Assembly: GCA_025352225.1 (NCBI GenBank)
Contig: JANXTT010000141.1
Location: 1 to 55,463, forward strand
From: Mucilaginibacter sp.
Lineage (GTDB): Bacteria; Bacteroidota; Bacteroidia; Sphingobacteriales; Sphingobacteriaceae
DNA length: 55,463 bases
Direction: 5' to 3'
In this document: piece by piece, positions 18,031 to 27,116 of the stretch
How the letters are laid out: the number at the start of each line of letters is the position of its first letter
Position numbering within the stretch: the stretch's first letter is position 1
Notes under the pieces: model-generated
Seen by the model: the letters and a program-made list of their open reading frames with translations, nothing else
What the model was told of the DNA's origin: nothing
Database searches by the model: none
Program-made: the position numbers and the translations under genes

Positions 18031-18525
18031 CTAATTTGATAATTGATTTTCATTAATCAGCCATATATTATATTCTGTAAATTCAAATTCTTTATTTCTT
18101 CTTAACCATATCTCAATATTGTATATCCCTTTATTATATACATTAATTAATGACCCATTACTATGCGTTCGTGTTTCGATAAATTTAAAGCCATTTCTTT
18201 TAATATCTGTTTTTAATAGCAAATAGTCGCTTTGAAAAGTTGTATACAAACTTGATTTGCAAAAAGTGCCGTTAACGGCCTCTTTGCCAATATACAAATC
18301 TGCTTTATGGGTTTTACCTTTTTTTATCAAACTATAAGAATAATGATTTCTATCTACACCGAAAGTATCAACACCTCCATAGCTAAACCCTTTTTTTGAG
18401 AAATGATCCTCAACTTGATCTAAGTCATGAGTAATGGCATATTTCAAATCATTATATGTTATTCGTTGAGCATTGCAAACAGTTAAACTTATTAACAGCA
18501 TCGAAATCAATAACAATCTTTTCAT
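18031..18525 (-). CDS. Secreted or periplasmic protein of unknown function
   Basis: A 164-residue protein with a signal peptide (MKRLLLISMLLISLTVCNAQ, cleavage probably after NA-Q). The mature part is mixed alpha/beta and polar, with YDLK- and TYGVDRNHYSYSL-like stretches and a C-terminal beta-rich run (KGIYNIEIWLRRNKEFEFTEYNIWL). No domain recognised. It lies between the two arms of the inverted REP-like repeat and has a terminator on each side, so it is a single-gene unit. Confidence 0.7.
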   Translation of the reverse strand: MKRLLLISMLLISLTVCNAQRITYNDLKYAITHDLDQVEDHFSKKGFSYGGVDTFGVDRNHYSYSLIKKGKTHKADLYIGKEAVNGTFCKSSLYTTFQSDYLLLKTDIKRNGFKFIETRTHSNGSLINVYNKGIYNIEIWLRRNKEFEFTEYNIWLINENQLSN

Positions 18526-18606
18526 TCTTGGTTAGGTTAATGAAACTAAGGTAAGATTTTAAGTCTCAATACTAAGACTAAGCTAGTTTTTAAAAAATTT
18601 CCCCCC

Positions 18607-18672
18607 GCCCGGTCAAGCGTCTTTCGCTTGACTGCAAATAACTTTGAGCGTCCACGCTCAAGAAATAGAAAT
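18607..18672 (-). repeat. Inverted copy of the 17.26 kb hairpin repeat
   Basis: On the minus strand this segment reads TTTCTATTTCTTGAGCGTGG, then ACGCTCAAAGTTATTTGCAG, then TCAAGCGAAAGACGCTTGA; about nine of ten bases equal 17256-17317 on the plus strand. It forms two good hairpins, TTGAGCGT-GG-ACGCTCAA and GTCAAGCG-AAAGA-CGCTTGAC. It lies between the secreted-protein gene and the lepB terminator. Confidence 0.75.
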
Positions 18673-18707
18673 TTCAAGACAAAACAAAGCGTCATTGAGG
18701 TACTCAC

Positions 18708-18744
18708 AAAAAATAGTCCCGGCTGCTTACACAACCGGGACTAT
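18708..18744 (-). terminator. Terminator of the parA-lepB operon
   Basis: Minus strand: a perfect 10-bp stem ATAGTCCCGG/CCGGGACTAT with a 12-base loop, followed by TTTTTT. It lies 27 bases past the lepB stop. Confidence 0.85.
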
Positions 18745-18770
18745 CATAAAGACTTATCAAAACAAGCTTT

Positions 18771-20246
18771 TTAATTTATCCCTCTAAACAGTCTACTCCA
18801 TCGTATTTTATTAAGAAAGGAGGCATTATCATCCCAACTCATCCAAATAAATAAAGCTTTACCTACAATGTGATCTTCGGGTACAAAACCCCAGTAGCGC
18901 GAGTCGGCAGAATCGTGCCTGTTATCGCCCATCATCCAATAATAGTTCATTTTAAAGGTATAACTATCCGCCTTTTTACCATTAATAAATATATCGTTTC
19001 CGGTTATCTGCAATTTATTGTTCTCATAGACCTCAATAGCGCGGGCATATATTGGCAATGTTAAACTATCTAATTTTACAGTCCATCCTTTTTTAGGGAT
19101 AATAATTGGCCCGTAATTATCTACGTTCCACTTATAATCGGGTAGCTTGCCATTTAACTGGTAAATCTTATATTGTGGGTTGAACGGATAGACGGGCGAC
19201 ATGGGATCGGAGGAATTACGCGGTTTAATATTGGGCGTAATGGACTTAATATTAGAATATCCTTTGAGCACATTATAAGCATCCTTGGTCATGGTTGGAT
19301 AAGGGATTCCATCGTAGTTCGACACATTAAGCTCATCAAGCATTTGCGGATTGATAGCTATCCCGCTGGTACTTGTTATAGTATAGTCAATTTGCTCCCC
19401 CGGTGGGTTTGGAGCGGCTTTTCTATTTACATATACCTGTGCATTAATTACGCTTAAAGTATCGCCTGGCGCACCCTGGCAGCGTTTAATATAATTCTCG
19501 CGTTTATCAACAGGCCTGTATAGAGGCGAATCGGCATCCATAGGGTAGTTAAAAACCACTACATCTCCTTTTTTTACGTCACTAAATCCCGGTAAACGGT
19601 AATACGGCAACTTAACGCCATCCCAATAGGCTTTGGTGTTAATTAATGGCATAGTATGATGCGCAAAGGGGAAAGCAATGGGCGTCATAGGGGTACGCGC
19701 GCCATAATTAACTTTACTTACAAATAAAAAATCGCCTACTAAAAGCGACCGTTCCATTGATGGTGTAGGAATGGTATAGGCCTCAATAAACAAAGTGCGA
19801 ATAAGTGTAGCCGCAACTACAGCAAAAATTATAGCTTCCGTCCATTCTTGACCGGATGATTTCTTTTCTAAAGGGCTATACTTTTCTTTAAATTCAGAAT
19901 TTGCGGACGGGCCTAAATATTGAATTTGAGGATCAAACCCCCATTTTGGAAGATATATAAATTGGAGTAAAACTACAGCTACAATGTCGCTAAACTTCAA
20001 TTTTCCAAATGATTTAATTAAATCTATGGTTAGGCCTAAACCAACAATAATGTTTACACCTGGAATAAACATCAAAAAGATCCACCATTTCGGCCTGCCG
20101 GATATCTCAATACATACATAAGCATTTAAAAATGGCACAAATGCTTTCCAGCCTGTTTGACCAGCCTTTTCAAATAGTTTCCACAGACCAATACGAGGAA
20201 CTACAAAAAGTATTATAAAAACGATAAAAAATAATATTATATTCAC
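18771..20246 (-). CDS. lepB: Signal peptidase I with N-terminal DUF5684-like membrane domain
   Basis: A 491-residue membrane protease that removes signal peptides outside the inner membrane. The S26 domain starts near 135: TIPTPSMERSLLVGDFLFVSK holds nucleophile S163, and RENYIKRCQGAPGD holds the general-base lysine K254; GDNRHDSADSRYWGFVP is the C-terminal box. A long insertion separates the lysine and C-terminal boxes. Residues 1-105 form an extra membrane module (GWKAFVPFLNAYVCIEISGR followed by FIPGVNIIVG) resembling DUF5684. It is the last gene of the operon parA-parB-DUF5683-dapB-lepB, 32 bases after dapB. Confidence 0.93.
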   Translation of the reverse strand: MNIILFFIVFIILFVVPRIGLWKLFEKAGQTGWKAFVPFLNAYVCIEISGRPKWWIFLMFIPGVNIIVGLGLTIDLIKSFGKLKFSDIVAVVLLQFIYLPKWGFDPQIQYLGPSANSEFKEKYSPLEKKSSGQEWTEAIIFAVVAATLIRTLFIEAYTIPTPSMERSLLVGDFLFVSKVNYGARTPMTPIAFPFAHHTMPLINTKAYWDGVKLPYYRLPGFSDVKKGDVVVFNYPMDADSPLYRPVDKRENYIKRCQGAPGDTLSVINAQVYVNRKAAPNPPGEQIDYTITSTSGIAINPQMLDELNVSNYDGIPYPTMTKDAYNVLKGYSNIKSITPNIKPRNSSDPMSPVYPFNPQYKIYQLNGKLPDYKWNVDNYGPIIIPKKGWTVKLDSLTLPIYARAIEVYENNKLQITGNDIFINGKKADSYTFKMNYYWMMGDNRHDSADSRYWGFVPEDHIVGKALFIWMSWDDNASFLNKIRWSRLFRGIN

Positions 20247-20278
20247 TATGTTAAATTTAATTATTTAGTACAACTTAT

Positions 20279-21022
20279 TTAAACTTCAAAATTAAACATA
20301 TCGCTTGCAGTAAAAAAACCTTTTTTACCAGGCAGCCATTCGGCGGCAATTACGGCTCCTAATGCAAAACCCGTACGATTATGCGCCGTATGCTTAAACT
20401 CTATCGTATCTACTTCCGAATCATATATTACCGTATGGGTGCCCGGCACGCTATCAATTCTGAGCGATTCGATCAATAACTGGTTAGATTTTAATAGATC
20501 AGGCCCATCATTTTGTTCTACCACATTTATCCATTCCGACTTATTATCCAGGTTATCAATAATACCTTCGGCAATTGTTATAGCTGTACCACTTGGCGCA
20601 TCTAACTTTTGCGTATGATGAATTTCTTCAACCTGTACTTCATAGTACGGGTAGTTATTCATCAGCCTGGCCAGTACTTTATTTATATGGAAAAATATAT
20701 TAACCCCCACACTAAAGTTTGAGGCGTAAAGTAATGCGTTGTTACTGGCTTCGCAACTACTTTTTATTAGTTCCAATTGGCCATACCAGCCTGTAGTACC
20801 TACAATAATAGGAGTTTTGGCTTCAAAACACTTTGCAATATTGCCTAAAACAGTATCTGGTGTGCTAAACTCAATAGCCACGTCGGCTTTTTGCAGGTTT
20901 TCTACTGTAAGGTCATCTAAATTGGTGTAATCTATCTTCAGTACAATTTCATGCTGGCGGTCAAGGGCAATCTTTTCAATGATCTTGCCCATCTTGCCAT
21001 ATCCTAATAATGCGATTTTCAT
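20279..21022 (-). CDS. dapB: 4-hydroxy-tetrahydrodipicolinate reductase
   Basis: A 247-residue NAD(P)H-dependent reductase of the diaminopimelate/lysine pathway, supplying peptidoglycan precursors. It has the nucleotide-binding GYGKMG (7-12), VGTTGWY, ASNFSVGVNIFF and the active-site region EEIHHTQKLDAPSGTA with the catalytic His and the Lys that binds substrate. Its start overlaps the stop of the DUF5683 gene by one base (TGATG). Confidence 0.96.
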   Translation of the reverse strand: MKIALLGYGKMGKIIEKIALDRQHEIVLKIDYTNLDDLTVENLQKADVAIEFSTPDTVLGNIAKCFEAKTPIIVGTTGWYGQLELIKSSCEASNNALLYASNFSVGVNIFFHINKVLARLMNNYPYYEVQVEEIHHTQKLDAPSGTAITIAEGIIDNLDNKSEWINVVEQNDGPDLLKSNQLLIESLRIDSVPGTHTVIYDSEVDTIEFKHTAHNRTGFALGAVIAAEWLPGKKGFFTASDMFNFEV

Positions 21023-21717
21023 CAGAAAGTAAATGTTATTTTTAATGAGGGAGTAAATGTAGTATTAAAATTTGAAGCATACACAGGCTGCCCTATTACA
21101 GATGGCGTAACTTTAAAACTAAGGTTATTATCCATCGAATAAGAGTGGATAAACTTTGCTTCAACATATGCATCTATCATATTAATACCCCACGCGCCTA
21201 TTAAACTAAAAATGCTCAGATCGCGGTTACGCCTTAAATTATCTTTATAATCGTAAATAGCCGGATCACCAACATTTATTACTTTTAGACCTTGATAATC
21301 GGGTAAGGGCTCACCTGAACTTCCATCCGGTGCAGGTGGCCGGCCGTGCGCCCGCCATTCTGATTCCCTTAAAAAAGCCTTATAATCCTTGCCGTTAGTA
21401 TAAATATTATACATTAAAGCGCCAATTCCGCCATATATAGCCGGAAGCCGCCACCATAAACCATGACGGTTATATATTTGCCCCAAGCCAGGAAATATTA
21501 ATGATTTAATTATTGCTTTATGCGGACTGTGGGTACTATCGGGATGATAAACCTTTTCCTTTTTTACTTTAGGCACAAATGGCTTCGATATTGCCGAGTC
21601 GCGTTTCATATTGAGGCTATCTGCTTTATTACGATGGCCAGAAAGATCAGGAGCTTGAGCTTTAACGCATAAACAATATAAAAAACTTAAAACAATAAGG
21701 AGCGCGTACCTGTACAT
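21022..21717 (-). CDS. DUF5683 domain-containing protein
   Basis: A 231-residue protein starting at the ATG at 21717, one base after the parB stop; longer readings run back into parB. It has a signal peptide or N-terminal anchor (MYRYALLIVLSFLYCLCVKAQA), a proline- and lysine-rich spacer, then a hydrophobic core with SLIFPGLGQIYNRHGLWWRLPAIYGGIGALM, the DUF5683 signature, and a beta-rich C-terminus. The role is unknown; the steady linkage to parAB and dapB in Bacteroidota points to the cell envelope. Confidence 0.88.
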   Translation of the reverse strand: MYRYALLIVLSFLYCLCVKAQAPDLSGHRNKADSLNMKRDSAISKPFVPKVKKEKVYHPDSTHSPHKAIIKSLIFPGLGQIYNRHGLWWRLPAIYGGIGALMYNIYTNGKDYKAFLRESEWRAHGRPPAPDGSSGEPLPDYQGLKVINVGDPAIYDYKDNLRRNRDLSIFSLIGAWGINMIDAYVEAKFIHSYSMDNNLSFKVTPSVIGQPVYASNFNTTFTPSLKITFTF

Positions 21718-21718
21718 A

Positions 21719-22624
21719 TTACCAATCCAGCATTTCGAGTATACGGCCAAGGTCATCTTCTGATAAAAAAGGTATCTCAATAGCACCTTTTCCTTCATCT
21801 GTAATTTTAAGTTTAACCCTTGCGCCAAATTTAGAGGCCAGGTCATCCTGGATTTTTTGGACCTGAAACGATAACGGCTCGGGTTTTTTACCTTCCTTTT
21901 TTTGCAATGGATGCTGCAATTCGCGAACCATCTCTTCTACTTTTCTTACAGATAACCCATTTTGGATAATTTGCTTATGAATGAAAAGTTGGTTAACCGG
22001 ATCGTGGATACTGATCAATGCTTTTGCGTGCCCCATGCTGATCTGCCCATCGCGAATGGAAGCCTGTATACCGGGCGGGAGCTTTAGTAACCGCAGGTAG
22101 TTGGTTACTGTTGATCGGTTTTTACTAACTCTTTCTCCAAGTTCTTCCTGTTTTAAATTACATTCATCCAGCATCCGCTGAAAACTCAGGGCTACTTCAA
22201 TAGCATTCAGGTTTTCGCGTTGTATATTTTCTATCAGCGCCATTTCCAGCATTTGCTGGTCGTTGGCGGTACGTATGTAAGCTGGTATTTGTTTTAACCC
22301 AGCTAATTTTGAAGCCCGTAAACGGCGTTCGCCTGATATAAGCTGATATGCGTTGGCATTTATTTTACGTACTGTAATAGGTTGTATTAAGCCTTGCAGT
22401 TTAATAGAATCTGCCAATTCTATCAATGCCTGCTCGTCAAATTCTGTACGGGGCTGGTAAGGGTTAACTTCTATCTCACTAATGCGGATTTCGTTAACGG
22501 AGCCCATATCGTTAACTTGTGGGCTGTTAGCTACCTCACTTTTTGTATTCGCATTTACGCTTACAGAATCATTTAACAAGGCACTTAATCCTCGCCCTAA
22601 AGCGTTTCTCTTTTCTGCGCTCAT
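21719..22624 (-). CDS. parB: Chromosome partitioning protein ParB
   Basis: A 301-residue centromere-binding CTP switch protein. The N-terminal domain contains EVNPYQPRTEFDEQALIELA and the CTP-binding box GERRLRASKLAGL; the helix-turn-helix region is EELGERVSKNRSTVTNYLRL; the C-terminal dimer domain ends DDLGRILEMLDW. Together with ParA it segregates the replication origin. Genes abut: the parA stop follows one base from its start. No clear parS site (TGTTnCACGTGnAACA type) was spotted in the window by eye. Confidence 0.96.
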   Translation of the reverse strand: MSAEKRNALGRGLSALLNDSVSVNANTKSEVANSPQVNDMGSVNEIRISEIEVNPYQPRTEFDEQALIELADSIKLQGLIQPITVRKINANAYQLISGERRLRASKLAGLKQIPAYIRTANDQQMLEMALIENIQRENLNAIEVALSFQRMLDECNLKQEELGERVSKNRSTVTNYLRLLKLPPGIQASIRDGQISMGHAKALISIHDPVNQLFIHKQIIQNGLSVRKVEEMVRELQHPLQKKEGKKPEPLSFQVQKIQDDLASKFGARVKLKITDEGKGAIEIPFLSEDDLGRILEMLDW

Positions 22625-23431
22625 TTATTCTACAGTTTCGGTCTTTAAGGTATCTTCCGCTTTTATCAAACCATTGTTTCTAACTATCTCACGAGCAAGG
22701 TTGAGATAATTAATGGCTCCTTTACAATTGGCATCGTGCATTATTACAGATATGCCAAAACTGGGAGCCTCACTTAAACGGGTATTGCGTTGAATGATGG
22801 TTTCAAAAACAAGGTTTTCAAAATGCGTTTTTACTTCCTCTACAACCTGGTTTGAAAGCCGCAAACGCACATCGTACATTGTAAGTAGTATACCTTCAAT
22901 TTCGAGGTCGGGGTTTAACCTGTTCTGAACAATTTTTATGGTATTTAGCAATTTGCCTAATCCTTCTAATGCAAAATATTCACATTGTACAGGTATAATT
23001 ACAGAATCTGCCGCTGATAAGGCGTTTATGGTTATTAAACCGAGCGATGGGGAGCAGTCGATAATTATAAAATCATAATTATCCCGCACTTTATCCAGCA
23101 CGGCCTTCATTTTATATTCCCTGTTGGTGAGGTTAATCATTTCGATTTCGGCACCTACCAGGTCAATATGGGCGGGTAATAAATCCAGGTTTGGAGTTTC
23201 GGTTTTTTGAATGGCATCTGCCGGGTCTATACCATTAATTATACATTCGTAAATACTGTTTTTAATGCTCCGCGGATCAAAGCCTATTCCCGATGTGGAA
23301 TTAGCTTGAGGATCGGCATCAACTAATAACGTTTTATATTCTAATACAGCTAAACTTGCAGCCAAGTTTATTGATGATGTTGTTTTACCTACACCGCCCT
23401 TTTGATTGGCTAAAGCAATAATTTTACTCAT
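22625..23431 (-). CDS. parA: Chromosome partitioning ATPase ParA (Soj)
   Basis: A 268-residue Walker-type ATPase with the deviant P-loop KGGVGKTTS (11-19), the DADPQANSTSGIG segment and DFIIIDCSPSLGL, all classical for ParA/Soj. It binds nucleoid DNA with ATP and is stimulated by ParB. It heads the operon parA-parB-DUF5683-dapB-lepB. Confidence 0.96.
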   Translation of the reverse strand: MSKIIALANQKGGVGKTTSSINLAASLAVLEYKTLLVDADPQANSTSGIGFDPRSIKNSIYECIINGIDPADAIQKTETPNLDLLPAHIDLVGAEIEMINLTNREYKMKAVLDKVRDNYDFIIIDCSPSLGLITINALSAADSVIIPVQCEYFALEGLGKLLNTIKIVQNRLNPDLEIEGILLTMYDVRLRLSNQVVEEVKTHFENLVFETIIQRNTRLSEAPSFGISVIMHDANCKGAINYLNLAREIVRNNGLIKAEDTLKTETVE

Positions 23432-23535
23432 TGTATATCCTTTAAATTTATAACCGGAAATGGTTGTGCTTTATCAACGAAAAACAAAAGCAGAAATTTC
23501 TATTTTCGTAAAGTTTTTAAACCGCGCTAAAGATA

Positions 23536-23543
23536 CAAAATTA
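23536..23543 (-). promoter_or_regulatory. Candidate -7 box upstream of parA
   Basis: The minus strand has TAATTTTG, an exact TAnnTTTG match, about 105 bases before the parA start. A TTG lies upstream but at 23 rather than 19-21 bases, so support is partial. Confidence 0.3.
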
Positions 23544-23592
23544 TATAATTTAGCAATCCACACCTTCAATCAACTTACAAACATATTTATAC

Positions 23593-24114
23593 ATGGTTAC
23601 TATAATTGCAAGCACCAACAGACCCGGAAGCTCAACCTTAAAATTAGCAAAATACTATCAAAAAAAGCTAACAGAAAAAGGCATTAATGCTGATCTGCTT
23701 TCGCTAACCGAACTTCCTGATGATATAATTGTGAGTGACCTTTATGGCAACCGCAGTGATGCGTTCAAAAATATACAGCAACGAATAACGGCTACAGAAA
23801 AATTTATTTTTATTATTCCCGAATACAATGGCAGTTTTCCGGGGGTGTTAAAAATATTTATTGATGCCTGCACTTTTCCGGATAGCTTTTATGATAAAAA
23901 AGCGGCATTGGTCGGCCTGTCGTCTGGTAAATATGGCAATATACGTGGTATAGAGCACTTTACCGGAATTTGCAATTATATACACTTACATGTACTCCCC
24001 CTGAAGATCCATGTTACATCTATTCATAACGAATTAGATAAAGATGAAAATCTTTTTAACGAGGACACCTTAAAATTCACCAATGAGCAGCTAGAGAAAT
24101 TTATAAAGTTTTAA
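23593..24114 (+). CDS. NADPH-dependent FMN reductase family protein
   Basis: A 173-residue flavodoxin-fold protein. The N-terminal phosphate loop STNRPGSSTLKLAKYY and the PEYNGSFPGVLKIFID segment (about 77-92) match the NADPH:FMN reductase/azoreductase family, which reduces flavins or quinones with NADPH. It is divergent from parA over 161 bases and stands alone. Physiological substrate is unknown. Confidence 0.87.
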   Translation: MVTIIASTNRPGSSTLKLAKYYQKKLTEKGINADLLSLTELPDDIIVSDLYGNRSDAFKNIQQRITATEKFIFIIPEYNGSFPGVLKIFIDACTFPDSFYDKKAALVGLSSGKYGNIRGIEHFTGICNYIHLHVLPLKIHVTSIHNELDKDENLFNEDTLKFTNEQLEKFIKF

Positions 24115-24182
24115 CAGCATTGAAAAAAGGATATAGCCCAAGCGAAAAAAACCAAGAACAAGCAGAAAAGCGTTCAGCTAGC

Positions 24183-24872
24183 TTATTTTCCGGTAATTTG
24201 TTTGGCTACTAAAAATGCTGCTGCTGCTGCAAGCGCGCCAATAACAACAACTTTAAAAGCTCCCGAAATCGGATCCTGACCGGTTACTCTGCTTTTGAAA
24301 TATCCAAAAACAAATAAACATACCAACGTTATGCCACACGAATAGTAAAGTGCGATTTGTGAGTTATTGATAAAAAAATAAGGTGAAAGCGGAATTATAC
24401 CACCGATGATATAAGAGACGCCGATGGTAATGGCACTCTTACTTGCTCTGTTAGCTTCTGGTTTTTCGAGGCCGAGTTCGTATCGCATCATAAAATCGAC
24501 CCATTTGTCCGTATCCTTGGCCATTTCATCTGCAATTTGGTTTTGTAAAGGCTCTGATAGCCCAAAATTAGCAAACACCTCTTTTACCTCGTCTTTTTCG
24601 CGTTCTGGATATTTTTCCACTTCCTGATATTCGCGTTGTAATTCTGAGCTATAATGGTCCGCCTCTGTTCTACCGGCTAAAAAACCTCCCAAGCCCATCG
24701 CTATAGAACCGGCAACAATTTCAGCGATGCCAGCGGTAACCACAATTGTTGATGAATTAACAGCTCCGCTCAATCCGGCCGCTAATGCGAAGGGAACTGT
24801 TAAACCGTCAGACATGCCAATTACAATATCGCGTATAGTATCTGAGCTTTTTAGATGATGTTCATGATGCAT
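24183..24872 (-). CDS. VIT1/CCC1 family transporter
   Basis: A 229-residue membrane protein with five hydrophobic segments. The start DTIRDIVIGMSDGLTVPFALAAGLSGA and the GSIAMGLGGFLAGRTEADHYSSE stretch are typical of the vacuolar iron/manganese transporter (VIT1/CCC1) family; a charged cytosolic metal-binding domain follows (about 75-135, rich in Glu). The His-rich start (MHHEHHLKS) could also bind metal. It would move Fe2+ or Mn2+ out of the cytosol. No metal-responsive regulator lies next to it. Confidence 0.87.
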   Translation of the reverse strand: MHHEHHLKSSDTIRDIVIGMSDGLTVPFALAAGLSGAVNSSTIVVTAGIAEIVAGSIAMGLGGFLAGRTEADHYSSELQREYQEVEKYPEREKDEVKEVFANFGLSEPLQNQIADEMAKDTDKWVDFMMRYELGLEKPEANRASKSAITIGVSYIIGGIIPLSPYFFINNSQIALYYSCGITLVCLFVFGYFKSRVTGQDPISGAFKVVVIGALAAAAAFLVAKQITGK

Positions 24873-24979
24873 GGTTAAAATTAAGGAGCTTTAATGGAAC
24901 TATCAATGAATAAGCTAATTTAGGATTAGTCTTGATTAGGTCGACACGGTACCTCTAAATACTCGGCTACAAAGGGAAT

Positions 24980-25309
24980 CTACTTTCTAGGCATGTACAT
25001 TATTATACAAACACCAATTAAGGCTATGGTAGCCCCCACCACATCATATTTATTTGGTTGTATGCCATCAATTTTCCAAGACCATAATAGGGCCATCATA
25101 ATAAATATACCACCGTACGTGGCATATACCCTGCCGAAATTAGCAGTTTGCCATGCTGCTAATACCCCATATAGAACTAAAACTAAGCCGCCTAATAAGC
25201 CATACCATAATGGCTTACCTGATTTAATAGATACCCATATTAAATAGCCCCCGCCAATTTCGCATAATCCGGCTAATATGAATACTGCTAGCGATTTAAT
25301 AACTTGCAT
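24980..25309 (-). CDS. YnfA family membrane protein
   Basis: A 109-residue protein with four membrane helices and the family pattern LAGLCEIGGGYLIWVSIKSGKP, LVLYGVLAAWQTANFGRVYATYGGIFIMMALLW and ending GATIALIGVCIIMYMPR. YnfA/UPF0060 proteins resemble small multidrug-resistance transporters, but a general function is not settled. It lies 107 bases upstream of the VIT1-like gene on the same strand, possibly co-transcribed. Confidence 0.9.
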   Translation of the reverse strand: MQVIKSLAVFILAGLCEIGGGYLIWVSIKSGKPLWYGLLGGLVLVLYGVLAAWQTANFGRVYATYGGIFIMMALLWSWKIDGIQPNKYDVVGATIALIGVCIIMYMPRK

Positions 25310-25455
25310 TAATTTTCTTTTCTTCCGGTTAATAACATGGCTATGCTAACGTATCAATAATATTTGGATTTTTTTATCAGACTAGTTACGTGAAGTCAAA
25401 GAAATAAAAGCCATAAGCATGCTCAGAATTATTATGGGGATATGATGAGTTGTGT

Positions 25456-27012
25456 TTAGTCAATAAATTTATTGTTCTTATCTGATTCTGGTATATCGGT
25501 AATGCCAAGCCTCACATGGGAGCGTTTTATACTATATCCAAAATAAATAACAAAGCCTATCAAAAGCCATATAATGAGGCGCAGCCAATTCTCAAGCCCT
25601 TCGCTGGCCATCATAGATAAACATATCAAAGCACCTAACGGGCAAACTATATAATAAATCGGCGTTTTGAATGGCCTAACAAGACCGGGATCGGTTTTAC
25701 GCAATATCATAATGCCCAAGCAAACTAAAACAAAAGCAAACAAAGTACCTATGCTTACCATTTCGCCAACAACGCTATCGGGAATAAAACCTGCAAAAAT
25801 AGATACGAACGCAAAGAAAAACCATTGTGATTTATAAGGTGTGCGATATTTAGGATGCAGTTTTGCAAATATCGGGGGTATCAAACCATCGGTGCTCATG
25901 GTATAAAACACACGGGTTTGTCCAAGTAACATCACCAATATAACCGAGGAGAATCCGGCTAAGATAGCGATAGTAACCAGAGACGACAACCAGGTGTAAC
26001 CATGCATAAAGGTTTTAATGGCATAGGTAACAGAAGCCTCTTTACCTTGCACCAAAAAATCTTTATAAGGCGCCAAGCCAGTTAATACGTGCGAAAATAG
26101 AATGTATAATATTGTACAGAATGCTAGTGATATTAATATACCTTTTGGCATATCTTTTTGCGGGTTTTTGGCTTCCTGAGCGGCAGTTGATACGGCGTCA
26201 AAACCAATGAAGGCAAAAAACACAACGCTTGCCCCTCGTAAAACACCAAGCCAGCCATGGTTAAAGGTATCGGCATAATTTACGATCCCGGTGTTGGTTT
26301 TAACAGTGCCGGCATCTGCTGGTATCATATACGGCACATGGTTAGCCGGATTTATAAAGTGCCAACCTAAACCAATGATCATTAACACAATAGCAACTTT
26401 AACAATAACAATAACATTGTTCACCGCTGCCGATTCTGCTGTGCCACGTATCAATAACAAGCTTAGCAAGAATAATATGAATATAGCCGGAAGGTTGATT
26501 ATCCCATGGGTGCCTAGTTCAGCGGCATACATCCCTGTGGTAGTTGTAGATATTTCAAAAGGAGAATGGGATAATGCGAACGGCACATGTGTATGAAAAA
26601 ACGTTTCGAGAAAATTATTGAAGTATTGCGACCAGCCAATTGACACCGTAGCGGCACCCAAGGCATACTCAAGCACCAGATCCCAGCCTATTATCCAGGC
26701 TATTAATTCGCCCATGGTTGCATAAGAATAAGTATAAGCCGACCCTGCAATAGGTATCATACTGGCAAATTCGGCATAACACAGGCCAGCCAATGCACAA
26801 CCTGCGGCAGCTATTAAAAAAGATATGGTAACTGCAGGGCCCGCGTGTTCGCCGGCGGCGGCGGCGGTGCGCACAAAAATACCAGCTCCAATAATAGCAC
26901 CAATACCTAAAGCAATAAGCGATCCAACTCCAAGCGTACGTTTTAACGTTTTTTCGGTCTCTTGCGAGGCGGCCATCAAATGCGTGATCGATTTCTTTAT
27001 AAATAATTTCAT
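25456..27012 (-). CDS. APC family amino-acid permease (cationic type)
   Basis: A 518-residue protein with 12-14 membrane helices. The first helix region LGVGSLIALGIGAIIGAGIFVRTA is the APC-superfamily substrate-binding unwound segment; PIAGSAYTYSYATMGELIAWIIGWDL and the C-terminal FKTPIYYIVCPLGALI resemble the CAT subgroup that carries arginine and lysine. The start may instead be the ATG at 26976 (MAASQETEKT). A terminator for the upstream hppA gene at 27066-27095 means it has its own promoter. Confidence 0.88.
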   Translation of the reverse strand: MKLFIKKSITHLMAASQETEKTLKRTLGVGSLIALGIGAIIGAGIFVRTAAAAGEHAGPAVTISFLIAAAGCALAGLCYAEFASMIPIAGSAYTYSYATMGELIAWIIGWDLVLEYALGAATVSIGWSQYFNNFLETFFHTHVPFALSHSPFEISTTTTGMYAAELGTHGIINLPAIFILFLLSLLLIRGTAESAAVNNVIVIVKVAIVLMIIGLGWHFINPANHVPYMIPADAGTVKTNTGIVNYADTFNHGWLGVLRGASVVFFAFIGFDAVSTAAQEAKNPQKDMPKGILISLAFCTILYILFSHVLTGLAPYKDFLVQGKEASVTYAIKTFMHGYTWLSSLVTIAILAGFSSVILVMLLGQTRVFYTMSTDGLIPPIFAKLHPKYRTPYKSQWFFFAFVSIFAGFIPDSVVGEMVSIGTLFAFVLVCLGIMILRKTDPGLVRPFKTPIYYIVCPLGALICLSMMASEGLENWLRLIIWLLIGFVIYFGYSIKRSHVRLGITDIPESDKNNKFID

Positions 27013-27065
27013 AGGTTGTAGTTAAATTCCTGCTATCCCAAACTTAATCATTTTATCTAAAATTC

Positions 27066-27095
27066 AAAAGGGGTTTTGCACGCAAAACCCCTTTT
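27066..27095 (-). terminator. Terminator of hppA
   Basis: A perfect 13-bp stem AAAAGGGGTTTTG/CAAAACCCCTTTT with a 4-base loop, symmetric and ending in T on the minus strand, 22 bases after the hppA stop and before the permease gene. Confidence 0.85.
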
Positions 27096-27116
27096 ATAAA
27101 ACAATATGGATACTTT

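Noticed and set aside
18546..18734. A 62-residue minus-strand ORF
   Set aside because: It is made of the inverted REP-like repeat and the lepB terminator.
21718..21846. Extended N-terminus of the DUF5683 protein
   Set aside because: It would lie inside parB in another frame; the ATG at 21717 is followed at once by a signal peptide.
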